NCBI GenBank assembly: GCA_963702555.1 | Contig: CAVPCW010000010.1 | Coordinates: forward strand, 1-64,000 | DNA from: CAMFLJ01 sp963702555 | GTDB taxonomy: Bacteria > Actinomycetota > Acidimicrobiia > Acidimicrobiales > Acidimicrobilacustridaceae | Direction of reading: 5' to 3' | Length of the DNA stretch: 64,000 bases | Shown here: positions 24,704 through 32,997 of the stretch, piece after piece | How the letters are laid out: each line of letters opens with the position of its first letter | How positions within the stretch are numbered: the first letter of the stretch is position 1 | The notes under the pieces: model-generated | Databases searched by the model: none | Told to the model about the DNA's origin: nothing | The model's input: only the letters and a program-made list of their open reading frames with translations | Position numbers and translations under genes: made by a program

Positions 24704-25846
24704 ATGATGGGGCCCGTGCTCCTGGCCGCGACCACCACCACGCTGCAGAACCCGGCCGCCGAGGCCATCAACGAGCTGTCGAACCTCGACCAGGCCTGCG
24801 GCACCCAGAAGTCGTGGGCCTGCGAGTGGATCTACGACTGGACCGGCTCCGACTCGTGGGCCGGTGTCGCCGACTGGGTGCTGGCCAAGCCGCTCGCCAT
24901 CGCCGTCATCATCGTGGTGGCGATCATCGTCAGCCGCGTCACCCGCTGGCTGATCAGCCGCTCGATGCGCCGCCTCAGCCAGCCCGGTCGCCGCACCAAG
25001 CACCTCGAGAAGCTCCGTGAACGCACCCCGGACGCGCTGCTCAGCAGCGAGGAGTGGAACGTGCGCACCGAGGCCCGGGTGCACACCATCACCGCGGTCT
25101 TCCGGTCGCTCGCCACCGCGTTCATCTGGTTCGTCGCCACCGTCTGGATCCTCGACGTGATCGGCGTGAACTTCGGGCCGCTCATCGCCGGCGCCGGCAT
25201 CGTCGGCGTCGCCCTCGGCTTCGGCACCCAGACGATGGTCCGTGACTTCATCGCCGGCTTCTTCCTGGTGATCGAGGACCAGTACGGCGTGGGCGACACC
25301 GTCGACCTCGGCGGCGAGGCCAAGGGCACGGTCGAGGCCATCACCCTGCGCTCGACCCGGCTGCGCGACGTCGAGGGCAACGTCTGGTGGGTGCCCAACG
25401 GGCAGCTCACCCGGGTGGCCAACAAGAGCCACGAGTGGGCCCGGGCCCTGATCGACATCGTCGTGCCCTATCAGGCCGACCTCGACGGGGTCTGCGACCT
25501 GATGAAGGCCGTCGCCGACGACCTCACCGCTGACGAGCCCTGGTCACGTGAGGTCCTCGAGGCCGCCGACGTGTGGGGGGTGCAGGAGCTCGGCGCCGAC
25601 GGCGTCGTCGTCCGCATGGTCATCAAGACCCGCCCCGGCTCGCAGTTCGGCCTGCTGCGCGAGCTGCGCAAGCGCCTGAAGGCCGCCTTCGACCTCGCCG
25701 GCATCGCCTTCGCCTACGCGGGTGGCCCCACCGAGGTCGTGCTGCGCGACGAGGTCCCGCCCGGCTCGGCCCCCGGCCGCCGCCCCGACGACGACGGCCC
25801 CGCGCCCGCGCCGGGCGCAGGCGACGCCGGCGACCCCTCCGACTGA
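24704..25846 (+). CDS. MscS-type mechanosensitive channel
   Basis: A 380-residue small-conductance mechanosensitive channel. Transmembrane segments lie at about residues 60-85 and 130-152, then the pore helix region GPLIAGAGIVGVALGFGTQTMVRDFIAGFF and the start of the beta domain IEDQYGVGDTVDLGG. The soluble domain has WWVPNGQLTRVANKS. The last 40 residues are Pro/Asp-rich and probably disordered. Opens on membrane stretch to release solutes. AGGAG lies before ATG 24704; a second ATG follows directly. Confidence 0.92.
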   Translation: MMGPVLLAATTTTLQNPAAEAINELSNLDQACGTQKSWACEWIYDWTGSDSWAGVADWVLAKPLAIAVIIVVAIIVSRVTRWLISRSMRRLSQPGRRTKHLEKLRERTPDALLSSEEWNVRTEARVHTITAVFRSLATAFIWFVATVWILDVIGVNFGPLIAGAGIVGVALGFGTQTMVRDFIAGFFLVIEDQYGVGDTVDLGGEAKGTVEAITLRSTRLRDVEGNVWWVPNGQLTRVANKSHEWARALIDIVVPYQADLDGVCDLMKAVADDLTADEPWSREVLEAADVWGVQELGADGVVVRMVIKTRPGSQFGLLRELRKRLKAAFDLAGIAFAYAGGPTEVVLRDEVPPGSAPGRRPDDDGPAPAPGAGDAGDPSD

Positions 25847-25854
25847 CTCACCCC

Positions 25855-25904
25855 GAAAGCTGGCTCACCTGGTGCGGCCCGCCGTACGACGTGAGCCACC
25901 TTTC
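25855..25904. repeat. Interrupted palindrome, tandem copy 1 (TGGCTC/GAGCCA family)
   Basis: Arms GAAAGcTGGCTCAC and GTGAGCCAccTTTC around a 22-nt centre with a further GC stem. It lies just after the channel gene stop, in the gap before the converging valS stop; likely a bidirectional terminator. Confidence 0.9.
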
Positions 25905-25915
25905 GCCCGTCGTCG

Positions 25916-25965
25916 GAAAGCTGGCTCACCTGCTACGGCCCGCTGTACGACGTGAGCCACCTTTC
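25916..25965. repeat. Interrupted palindrome, tandem copy 2
   Basis: Same arms as copy 1 with a few differences in the centre (CTACGGCCCGCTGTAC instead of GTGCGGCCCGCCGTAC). The change of one base on each side of the GGCCCG core partly keeps pairing, which hints that the structure is selected. It ends 11 nt before the valS stop. Confidence 0.9.
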
Positions 25966-25976
25966 GAGGGGTGGGG

Positions 25977-28607
25977 TCAGGCCTCCGAGGGCTCGTCGGG
26001 CTCGGGGGCGAGCTCGACGGTGATCGACGCCTCGGCGGCGACCGCCACCGACAGGGCAGCGGCGTTGGAGGCCTCGCGGACGTCGTCGACGACCGACTCG
26101 AGGGCCTTCGCCCGCGGCTCGTGATCGGCCACGGCGACAGCGTCGACCGGCCACTTCAGGGAGCGCTTCGACTCGGTCTTGGCCCGGCGCACGGCGCCCA
26201 GGACCTCGGCGGCCATGGCGAAGGCCAGCGGGTCGCCGTCGGCGGCGGCGTCGCGCAGCACCGAGGCGTCGGGCCACGGGGCGGTGTGCACCGAGCCCTC
26301 CTGCCACCACGACCACACCTCTTCGGTGACGAACGGGAGGAAGGGGGCGAACAGGCGCAGCAGGGTCGACAGGGCGAGCTGCAGGGCGGCCTGGGCCGAC
26401 CACGCCGCCTCGTCGCCGCGACCGCCGTAGGCCCGGCCCTTCACCAGCTCGAGGTATTGGTCGCAGAACTCCCAGAAGAACGCCTCGGTGCGCTCGAGGG
26501 CCCGGGCGTAGTCGTAGCCGTCGAAGGCGGCGGTGGCGTCGTCGACCAGGCGGGCGAGGCCGGCGAGCATCGCCCGGTCGAGCGGCTCGGTGACGAGGGA
26601 GAGGTCGCTCACCCGGGCGGCACCGTCGCCACCCCCGAGGCCGAGGGCGAAGCGGCTGGCGTTGAGCAGCTTGATGGCGAGGCGGCGCCCGACCTTGAGC
26701 TGGCCCTCGTCGAACGCGGTGTCGGTGCCGGGGCGCCCGCTGGCGGCCCAGTAGCGCACGGCGTCGGCGCCGAACTTCTCGAGGTGGTCGAGGGGAGTGA
26801 CCACGTTGCCCTTCGACTTCGACATCTTCTTGCGGTCGGGGTCGAGCACCCAGCCCGAGATGCCGGCGTTGGTCCACGGCAGCGAGTCGTGCTCGAGGTG
26901 GGCGCGCACGGCGGTGGAGAACAGCCAGGTGCGGATGATCTCGTGGGCCTGTGGGCGCAGGTCCATCGGGAAGGTGCGCTCGAAGAGGTCCTGGTCCTCG
27001 CCCCAGCCGGTGGCGATCTGCGGGGTGAGCGACGAGGTGGCCCACGTGTCCATGACGTCGGGGTCGCCGGTGAAGCCGCCGGGCTGGTCGCGCTGGGCCT
27101 CGTCGTAGCCCGCGGGCACGTCGGTGGCGGGGTCGACGGGCAACGCGGCCTCGTCGGCCAGGATCGGCTGGTCGTGGAGGGGCTGGCCGTCGGCGTCGAG
27201 CGGGTACCAGATCGGGAACGACACGCCGAAGAAGCGCTGGCGGCTCACGAGCCAGTCGCCGTTGAGGCCGTTCACCCAGTTCTCGTAGCGGACCCGCATG
27301 TGCGGTGGGTGCCAGTGCAGCTCGTGGCCCCGCTCGAGCAGAGCGGCCCGCAGATCGGTGTCGCGGCCGCCGTTGCGGAGGTACCACTGGCGGCTGGTGA
27401 TGATCTCGAGGGGACGGTCGCCCTTCTCGTAGAACTTCACCGGGTGGGTGATCTTCTTCGGATCGCCGACGAGCTCGCCCGACTCGCGGAGCAGCTCGAC
27501 GATGCGCTGCTGGGCGCCGGCGATCTTCTTGCCGGCCAGCTCGGCCTCGTAGAGCGCGGCGCCCTCGGGGCTCATGGCCTCGACGTCGGCGGCCCCGAGA
27601 CGGCCGTTGGCGGTGACGATCGCCCGGGTGGGGAGCTGCAGCTCACGCCACCAGATGACGTCGGTGAGGTCGCCGAAGGTGCAGATCATGGCGATGCCGG
27701 AGCCCTTCTCCGGATCGGCCAGCGGGTGCGGGTGCACCTCGACCTCGACGCCGAAGAGCGGGGTGCGCACGGTGGAGCCGAACAGCGGCTGGTAGCGCTC
27801 GTCGTCGGGGTGGGCCACCAGGGCGACGCAGGCGGCCAGCAGCTCGGGCCGGGTGGTCTCGATGAACACGTCGCCGTCGGGGCCGTGGAAGGCGAGGCGG
27901 TGGTAGGCGCCGTCGCGCTCGCGGTCCTCGAGCTCGGCCTGGGCGACGGCCGACTGGAAGTCGACGTCCCAGAGCACGGGCGCCTCGGCCTGGTAGGCCT
28001 CGCCCCGCTGCAGGTTGCGGAGGAACGCCCGCTGGGCGACCCGGCGGGAGCGGTCGTCGATGGTGGCGTAGGTGCGCTCCCAGTCGACCGACAGCCCGAG
28101 GGTGCGGAAGAGGTTCTCGAAGGCCTTCTCGTCCTCGGCGGTGAGGGTGTTGCAGAGGTCGATGAAGTTGCGGCGGCTGATGTGGGCCGGCATCGCCTTC
28201 TGCTCGTCCTTCGACCGCTCCGACACCGGCGTGGGGGTGACGAAGTCGGGGTCGTAGGGGAGCGTGGGGTCGCACTGGACCAGGTAGTAGTTCTGCACCC
28301 GGCGCTCGGTGGGCAGGCCGTTGTCGTCCCAGCCCATCGGGTAGAAGACCGACTTGCCCCGCATCCGCTGGTAGCGGGCGATGGTGTCGGTGTGGGTGTA
28401 GCTGAACACGTGGCCCACGTGGAGCGAGCCGCTCACCGTCGGGGGAGGGGTGTCGATCGAGTAGACGCCGTCGCGATCGGCCGTGCGGTCGAAGCGGTAG
28501 GTGCCCTGCTCCTCCCACGCCGTGTCCCAGCGGGCCTCGAGGCCGTCGAGGCCGGGCTTCTCGGGGACGGACCAGTTGTCGCGGGGGGTGGGGGCGGTCG
28601 TGCTCAT
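25977..28607 (-). CDS. valS: Valine--tRNA ligase
   Basis: An 876-residue class I synthetase. The HIGH motif appears as SLHVGHVFSYTHTD near residue 62 and KMSKS as DRKKMSKSKGNV. Editing-domain landmarks lie between them (AFHGPDGDVFIETTRPELL, GSGIAMICTFGD), and DTWATSSLTPQIATGW precedes KMSKS. The C-terminal anticodon domain ends without the long coiled coil of some ValRS. TAGCCT lies 9 nt before the ATG, so it may be leaderless. Divergent from cysS, 74 nt apart. Confidence 0.97.
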   Translation of the reverse strand: MSTTAPTPRDNWSVPEKPGLDGLEARWDTAWEEQGTYRFDRTADRDGVYSIDTPPPTVSGSLHVGHVFSYTHTDTIARYQRMRGKSVFYPMGWDDNGLPTERRVQNYYLVQCDPTLPYDPDFVTPTPVSERSKDEQKAMPAHISRRNFIDLCNTLTAEDEKAFENLFRTLGLSVDWERTYATIDDRSRRVAQRAFLRNLQRGEAYQAEAPVLWDVDFQSAVAQAELEDRERDGAYHRLAFHGPDGDVFIETTRPELLAACVALVAHPDDERYQPLFGSTVRTPLFGVEVEVHPHPLADPEKGSGIAMICTFGDLTDVIWWRELQLPTRAIVTANGRLGAADVEAMSPEGAALYEAELAGKKIAGAQQRIVELLRESGELVGDPKKITHPVKFYEKGDRPLEIITSRQWYLRNGGRDTDLRAALLERGHELHWHPPHMRVRYENWVNGLNGDWLVSRQRFFGVSFPIWYPLDADGQPLHDQPILADEAALPVDPATDVPAGYDEAQRDQPGGFTGDPDVMDTWATSSLTPQIATGWGEDQDLFERTFPMDLRPQAHEIIRTWLFSTAVRAHLEHDSLPWTNAGISGWVLDPDRKKMSKSKGNVVTPLDHLEKFGADAVRYWAASGRPGTDTAFDEGQLKVGRRLAIKLLNASRFALGLGGGDGAARVSDLSLVTEPLDRAMLAGLARLVDDATAAFDGYDYARALERTEAFFWEFCDQYLELVKGRAYGGRGDEAAWSAQAALQLALSTLLRLFAPFLPFVTEEVWSWWQEGSVHTAPWPDASVLRDAAADGDPLAFAMAAEVLGAVRRAKTESKRSLKWPVDAVAVADHEPRAKALESVVDDVREASNAAALSVAVAAEASITVELAPEPDEPSEA

Positions 28608-28681
28608 GGCCCGCCGAGGCTACCGCCCCACCGGGAACCCGCTCACGGTGGGGTCTCCCGTGGCGGGTAGCGTTCCCTCCC

Positions 28682-30041
28682 GTGCTGCAGCTGTTCGACA
28701 CCGCCCAGGGGAAGGTCGTCCCCTTCGAGCCCCGTGAGCCCGGCAAGGTGTCGATGTACGTCTGCGGGCCCACCGTCTACGGGCCGCCGCACCTCGGCCA
28801 CGGCCGGTTCTCCTTGGTGTTCGACGTGCTGCGCCGCTACCTGCGCTGGTCGGGCTTCGACGTCACCTACGTCTCGAACATCACCGACATCGACGACAAG
28901 ATCATCAACCGGGCCAACGACGAGGGCCGCGACTGGCGAGACATCGCCAACCGCTGCGAGGACGTCTGGTGGTCGGCGATGGAGTCCATCGGTGTCGAGC
29001 GCCCTGACCACGACCCCCACGCCACCGCCTACGTGCCGGAGATGGTCGAGCTCATCGGCCGCCTCATCGACCGGGGCGACGCCTATGTCTCCGACGACGG
29101 CGTGTACTTCTCGCCGGCCGTCGTCGACGACTACGGCCTGCTGGCCCGCCAGACGCTGGAGTCGCTGCAGGCCGGCGCCCGGGTCGAGGTCGCCGAGCAC
29201 AAGCGCTCGCCGATCGACTTCGCCCTCTGGAAGTTCGCCAAGCCCGGCGAGCCCTCGTGGCCCTCGCCCTGGGGTGACGGCCGCCCCGGCTGGCACACCG
29301 AGTGCGTCGTGATGTCGCTCGACCTGCTCGGCGACGGCTTCGACATCCACGGCGGCGGGCTCGACCTCGCCTTCCCGCACCACGAGAACGAGCGGGCCCA
29401 GGCCGTGGCCGCCGGGCGCACCTTCGCCCGCCACTGGGTGCACAACGGCTTCGTCGAGGTCGGCGGCGAGAAGATGTCGAAGAGCCTCGGCAACTTCACC
29501 AACCTGCTCGACCTGGTGGAGTCCACCGACCCCCGCGCCTACCGGCTGCTCGTGCTGCGGGCCCACTACCGCACGCCGCTCGAGATCTCGAAGGCCACCA
29601 CCGACGACGCCACGGCGGCACTCAAGAAGTTCGACTCCCTCGCCCGGTCCCTCGCGGATGCCGGCCTCCCGTCCTCGCCCCCCGACGCCGACGCGCTCGG
29701 CGAGGTTCCGCACCGCCATGGACGCCGATCTCGACACGCCTCGGGTCATGGCGCTGCTGTCCGAGATCCGCCGGCGGGCCAACACCGCGCTGGACATGGA
29801 GGACCGGGCCGAAGCGGCGTCACTGGGCGCGGCGTTCCTCGAGATCTCCGCCGCCCTCGGGTTGGTGCTCGACGCCGGCGGCGACGAGGTGCCGGCCGAG
29901 GTCCTGGCCGTGGCCCGTCAGCGCGACGAGGCCCGCGCCGCCAAGGACTGGGCCCAGGCCGATGCGCTCCGCGATCAGCTGGTCGCCGACGGTTGGGTGG
30001 TCGAGGACACCCCGTCGGGCACGCAGGTCCGTCCCGCCTGA
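28682..30041 (+). CDS. cysS: Cysteine--tRNA ligase (frameshifted)
   Basis: A class I synthetase, about 453 residues. MYVCGPTVYGPPHLGHGR holds the zinc Cys and HIGH; WHTECVVMS and FPHHENE give the other zinc ligands; GEKMSKSLGNF is KMSKS. Near 29705 the frame moves by +1 (an extra G, or two lost bases) and continues with FRTAMDADLDTPRVMALL to the end at 30041. Left uncorrected, the first frame runs straight into the next gene and looks like a 923-residue synthetase-transporter fusion, which I regard as an artefact. GTG 28682 has TAGCGT 8 nt upstream. Confidence 0.92.
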
Positions 30042-31453
30042 TGGCCGCCGGGCGGTCGCGTGGTCGCGGCTCGGGTGACCGGGCGAAGCTCCCGCGCGGG
30101 TTCGGTGTCATCTGGACCACCGTCGCCATCGATCTCGTCGGGTTCGGCCTCGTCCTGCCGATCCTCCCGCAGTACGCGGAGCGCTTCGGTGCCGGTGCCG
30201 CCCTCATCGGCGTGCTGTCGGCGTCGTTCTCGCTCGCGCAGTTGATCTTCGCCCCCGTGTGGGGTCGCCTCTCCGACCGCTTCGGCCGCAAGCCGATCCT
30301 GCTGGTGTCGCTGTTCGGCACCGCGCTCGGCTCGCTGCTCACCGGAGTCGCCGGCTCCATCTGGATCCTCTTCCTCGGCCGCATCCTCGACGGCATCTCC
30401 GGCGCGTCGGTGTCGGTCGCCCAGGCCGCGGTGGGCGACGTCTCACCGCCGTCGCAGCGGGCCCGGCTCATGGGCCTGCTCGGGGCGGCGTTCGGGGTGG
30501 GCTTCGTCGCCGGCCCCGCCATCGGCGCCCTCGCCGCCCTCGGTGGGGCGAAGCTCCCGTTCTTCATCGCCGCCGGCATCGCCGCCGTCAACGGCCTCGT
30601 CGCCATCAAGCGCCTGCCCGAGACGGCGAAGGGCGTGGCCGGCCACCCGCTGGCCGACCCCGAGGTCGTCGCCGCCCGGGCGGCCGAGTTCGCCGCCTTC
30701 GAGGCCGCCTCCGCCGGAACCGCAGCTGCTGCGGCCGGCAACGACGGTGTCATCGCCGCCGGGATCGACGCCGAGCGCATCGCCGCCGAGCCGGCCCTCG
30801 ACGGGCCCGGCATCGTCGAGCCCGCCCACCTGGCCCGGCCGGGCTCGGTCGGGGGCGAGGTGGAGGCCGGCGACGACAGCGTCGACCGCTCGGCGATCGT
30901 GCGGCTGATCATCGTGGCGTTCGTGGCGATGGTCGCCTTCGCCGGCTTCGAGGCCACGTTCTCCCTGCTCGCCCAGTCGCGCTTCGGGCTCACGCTCGCC
31001 TCCACCTCGGCCGTGTTCGTCGGCATCGGCGTCGTGCTCGTCGCGGTGCAGGGCGGGCTCGTGCACCCGGTCGTCAGCAAGCTGGGGGAGCGCAACACGC
31101 TGCGCTTCGGCCTGGTGGCCAACGCCCTCGGCCTCGGCCTGCTGGCGGTGTCGCTCGGCTGGCCCGGTCTGATCGTCTCGCTGCTGCTGCTCACCGTCGG
31201 CCAGGGCCTGCTCACGCCCACGCTCTCGTCCGCGGTGTCGGGCCGGGCGGGTCGCCAGCGGGGCCAGTGGCTCGGCTGGCAGCAGTCGGCCGGTGGCCTC
31301 GCCCGGGTGGTGGGCCCGATCGTGGCCGGCTCGCTGTTCGAGTTCACCGGCGTCGGCGCGCCCTACGTGCTCGGTGCCGTCCTGGCCCTCGTGGCGCTGG
31401 CGCTGATCCCGTCCGGCTCGGCCTCCGAGCCGGCCGCCGCTCCGGCCCACTGA
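30041..31453 (+). CDS. MFS transporter (DHA1-like)
   Basis: A 470-residue membrane transporter with about 12 helices. The N-terminal half has the loop 2-3 signature GRLSDRFGRKPILL. A long Ala/Glu-rich cytoplasmic loop (about residues 205-285) separates the two halves. The family exports drugs or other small molecules by proton antiport; substrate unknown. The ATG overlaps the cysS stop (TGATG), so it is coupled to cysS. Confidence 0.85.
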   Translation: MAAGRSRGRGSGDRAKLPRGFGVIWTTVAIDLVGFGLVLPILPQYAERFGAGAALIGVLSASFSLAQLIFAPVWGRLSDRFGRKPILLVSLFGTALGSLLTGVAGSIWILFLGRILDGISGASVSVAQAAVGDVSPPSQRARLMGLLGAAFGVGFVAGPAIGALAALGGAKLPFFIAAGIAAVNGLVAIKRLPETAKGVAGHPLADPEVVAARAAEFAAFEAASAGTAAAAAGNDGVIAAGIDAERIAAEPALDGPGIVEPAHLARPGSVGGEVEAGDDSVDRSAIVRLIIVAFVAMVAFAGFEATFSLLAQSRFGLTLASTSAVFVGIGVVLVAVQGGLVHPVVSKLGERNTLRFGLVANALGLGLLAVSLGWPGLIVSLLLLTVGQGLLTPTLSSAVSGRAGRQRGQWLGWQQSAGGLARVVGPIVAGSLFEFTGVGAPYVLGAVLALVALALIPSGSASEPAAAPAH

Positions 31454-31560
31454 CGAGAATGTGGCAGCCGAACGGGCGCGAACGGTTACCCGAGGGTAAC
31501 TTGGAGGGGCCGGCCGTCACTCGGCCCTGACTCGACCCCATCACCAGTGAGGTGACCGCG

Positions 31561-32778
31561 ATGTCCGACTACAGCCTCGACTTCAACGAGGACCAGCTCA
31601 CCATCCAGAAGTGGGTGCACGACTTCGCCGAGAACGTCGTGCGTCCCGTCGCCGAGGAGTGGGACGAGCGCGAGGAGTTCCCCTGGCCCGTCGTGCAGGA
31701 GGCCGCCAACATCGGCCTCTACGGCTGGGAGTTCATGGCCAGCAACCTGGCCGACCCCACCGGCCTCACCCTCCCGATCGCCATCGAGGAGCTCTTCTGG
31801 GGCGACGCCGGCATCGGTCTGTCGATCTTCGGCTCGGGCCTCGCCGCCGCCGGCATCTCCGGCAACGGCACCCCCGAGCAGGTCATGGAGTGGGTGCCCC
31901 AGTGCTACGGCACCGCCGACAAGGTGCAGCTCGGCGCCTTCTGCGTGAGCGAGCCCGACGCCGGCTCCGACGTCTCGTCGCTGCGCACCCGTGCGGTCTA
32001 CGACGAGGCCACCGACGAGTGGGTGCTCAACGGCACCAAGGCGTGGATCACCAACGGCGGCATCGCCGACGTCCACGTCGTGGTCGCCGCCGTCGACCCC
32101 GAGCTCAAGGGCCGGGGCCAGGCCAGCTTCGTCGTGCCCCCGGGCACCAAGGGCCTGTCGATGGGCCAGAAGTACAAGAAGCACGGCATCAAGGCGTCGC
32201 ACACCTCCGAGGTCGTGCTCGACGACGTGCGCGTGCCGGGCCGCTGCCTGCTCGGCGGCAAGGAGAAGCTCGACGAGAAGCTGGCCCGCGGTCACGAGGC
32301 CGGGCGCACCGGTGCCAAGCAGCCGGCGATGGCCACGTTCGAGGCCACCCGCCCGGCCGTCGGGGCCCAGGCCCTCGGCGTCGCCCGCGCCGCCTACGAG
32401 TACTCACTCCAGTACGCCAAGGAGCGCCACGCCTTCGGCAAGCCGATCATCATGAACCAGGCCATCGCCTTCAAGCTGGCCGACATGAAGATGGAGATCG
32501 ACGCCGCCCGCCTGCTCGTGCACCGGGCCGCGTGGATGGCCGCCACCCGCAAGCAGTTCGTCGCCGGTGAGGGCTCGATGTCGAAGCTGAAGGCCGGCGA
32601 GGTCGCCGTGTGGGTCACCGAGCAGGCCATCCAGATCCTCGGTGGCTACGGCTACACCCGTGAGTACCCGGTCGAGCGGTGGCACCGTGACGCCAAGATC
32701 TTCACCATCTTCGAGGGCACCTCCGAGATCCAGCGCCTGGTCATCAGCCGCAACATCTCCGGCCTCCGCATCGAGTAG
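31561..32778 (+). CDS. Acyl-CoA dehydrogenase
   Basis: A 405-residue flavoenzyme. It shows QLGAFCVSEPDAGSDVSSLRTRA (FAD/substrate binding), LNGTKAWITNGG, YAKERHAFGKPI, QAIQILGGYGYTREYPVERWHRDAKIFTIFEGTSEIQRLVISR. The Glu of FEGTSE is at the family's catalytic-base position. It oxidises an acyl-CoA at the alpha-beta bond, feeding electrons to ETF. ATG 31561 is preferred to GTG 31552 because GAGGTG stands 6 nt upstream. Chain-length preference unknown. Confidence 0.93.
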   Translation: MSDYSLDFNEDQLTIQKWVHDFAENVVRPVAEEWDEREEFPWPVVQEAANIGLYGWEFMASNLADPTGLTLPIAIEELFWGDAGIGLSIFGSGLAAAGISGNGTPEQVMEWVPQCYGTADKVQLGAFCVSEPDAGSDVSSLRTRAVYDEATDEWVLNGTKAWITNGGIADVHVVVAAVDPELKGRGQASFVVPPGTKGLSMGQKYKKHGIKASHTSEVVLDDVRVPGRCLLGGKEKLDEKLARGHEAGRTGAKQPAMATFEATRPAVGAQALGVARAAYEYSLQYAKERHAFGKPIIMNQAIAFKLADMKMEIDAARLLVHRAAWMAATRKQFVAGEGSMSKLKAGEVAVWVTEQAIQILGGYGYTREYPVERWHRDAKIFTIFEGTSEIQRLVISRNISGLRIE

Positions 32779-32807
32779 CAACCGCTCTCTCTCCACCTCT
32801 CCCGTTT

Positions 32808-32859
32808 CGTTCTTGTCGCGCTTCCCTGTCGCCGGCGACAGGGAAGCGCGACAAGAACG
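32808..32859. repeat. Perfect 52-nt palindrome without loop (GTTCT/AGAAC family)
   Basis: Two 26-nt arms are exact reverse complements with no spacer, beginning CGTTCTTGTCGCGCTTCCC. It lies 29 nt after the acyl-CoA dehydrogenase stop. It may terminate transcription. As DNA, such a palindrome can form a cruciform and is usually unstable, which makes its perfection notable. Confidence 0.95.
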
Positions 32860-32997
32860 GGGATCGCACGTGTCGTCCCGACCGGTCGCGGGGAGGGACG
32901 ATCGACCCTGGACGCGACCGGTGGCCGTCGTCTAGGCCAAGCTGGAGTGCGCCGCCGCGCCGAGGGGCCGGTGGCACGGAACCAGCAGGGGGACGAG

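Noticed and set aside
25971..28670. An 899-residue open frame antisense to valS
   Set aside because: Composition is Val/Gly/Glu/Arg-rich mirror sequence typical of the reverse strand of a GC-rich gene. ValS with HIGH and KMSKS motifs is unambiguous on the other strand.
28682..31453. A fused cysteinyl-tRNA synthetase-MFS transporter
   Set aside because: The CysRS C-terminus is found in the next frame and its stop overlaps the MFS start, so the fusion is produced by a single-base error.
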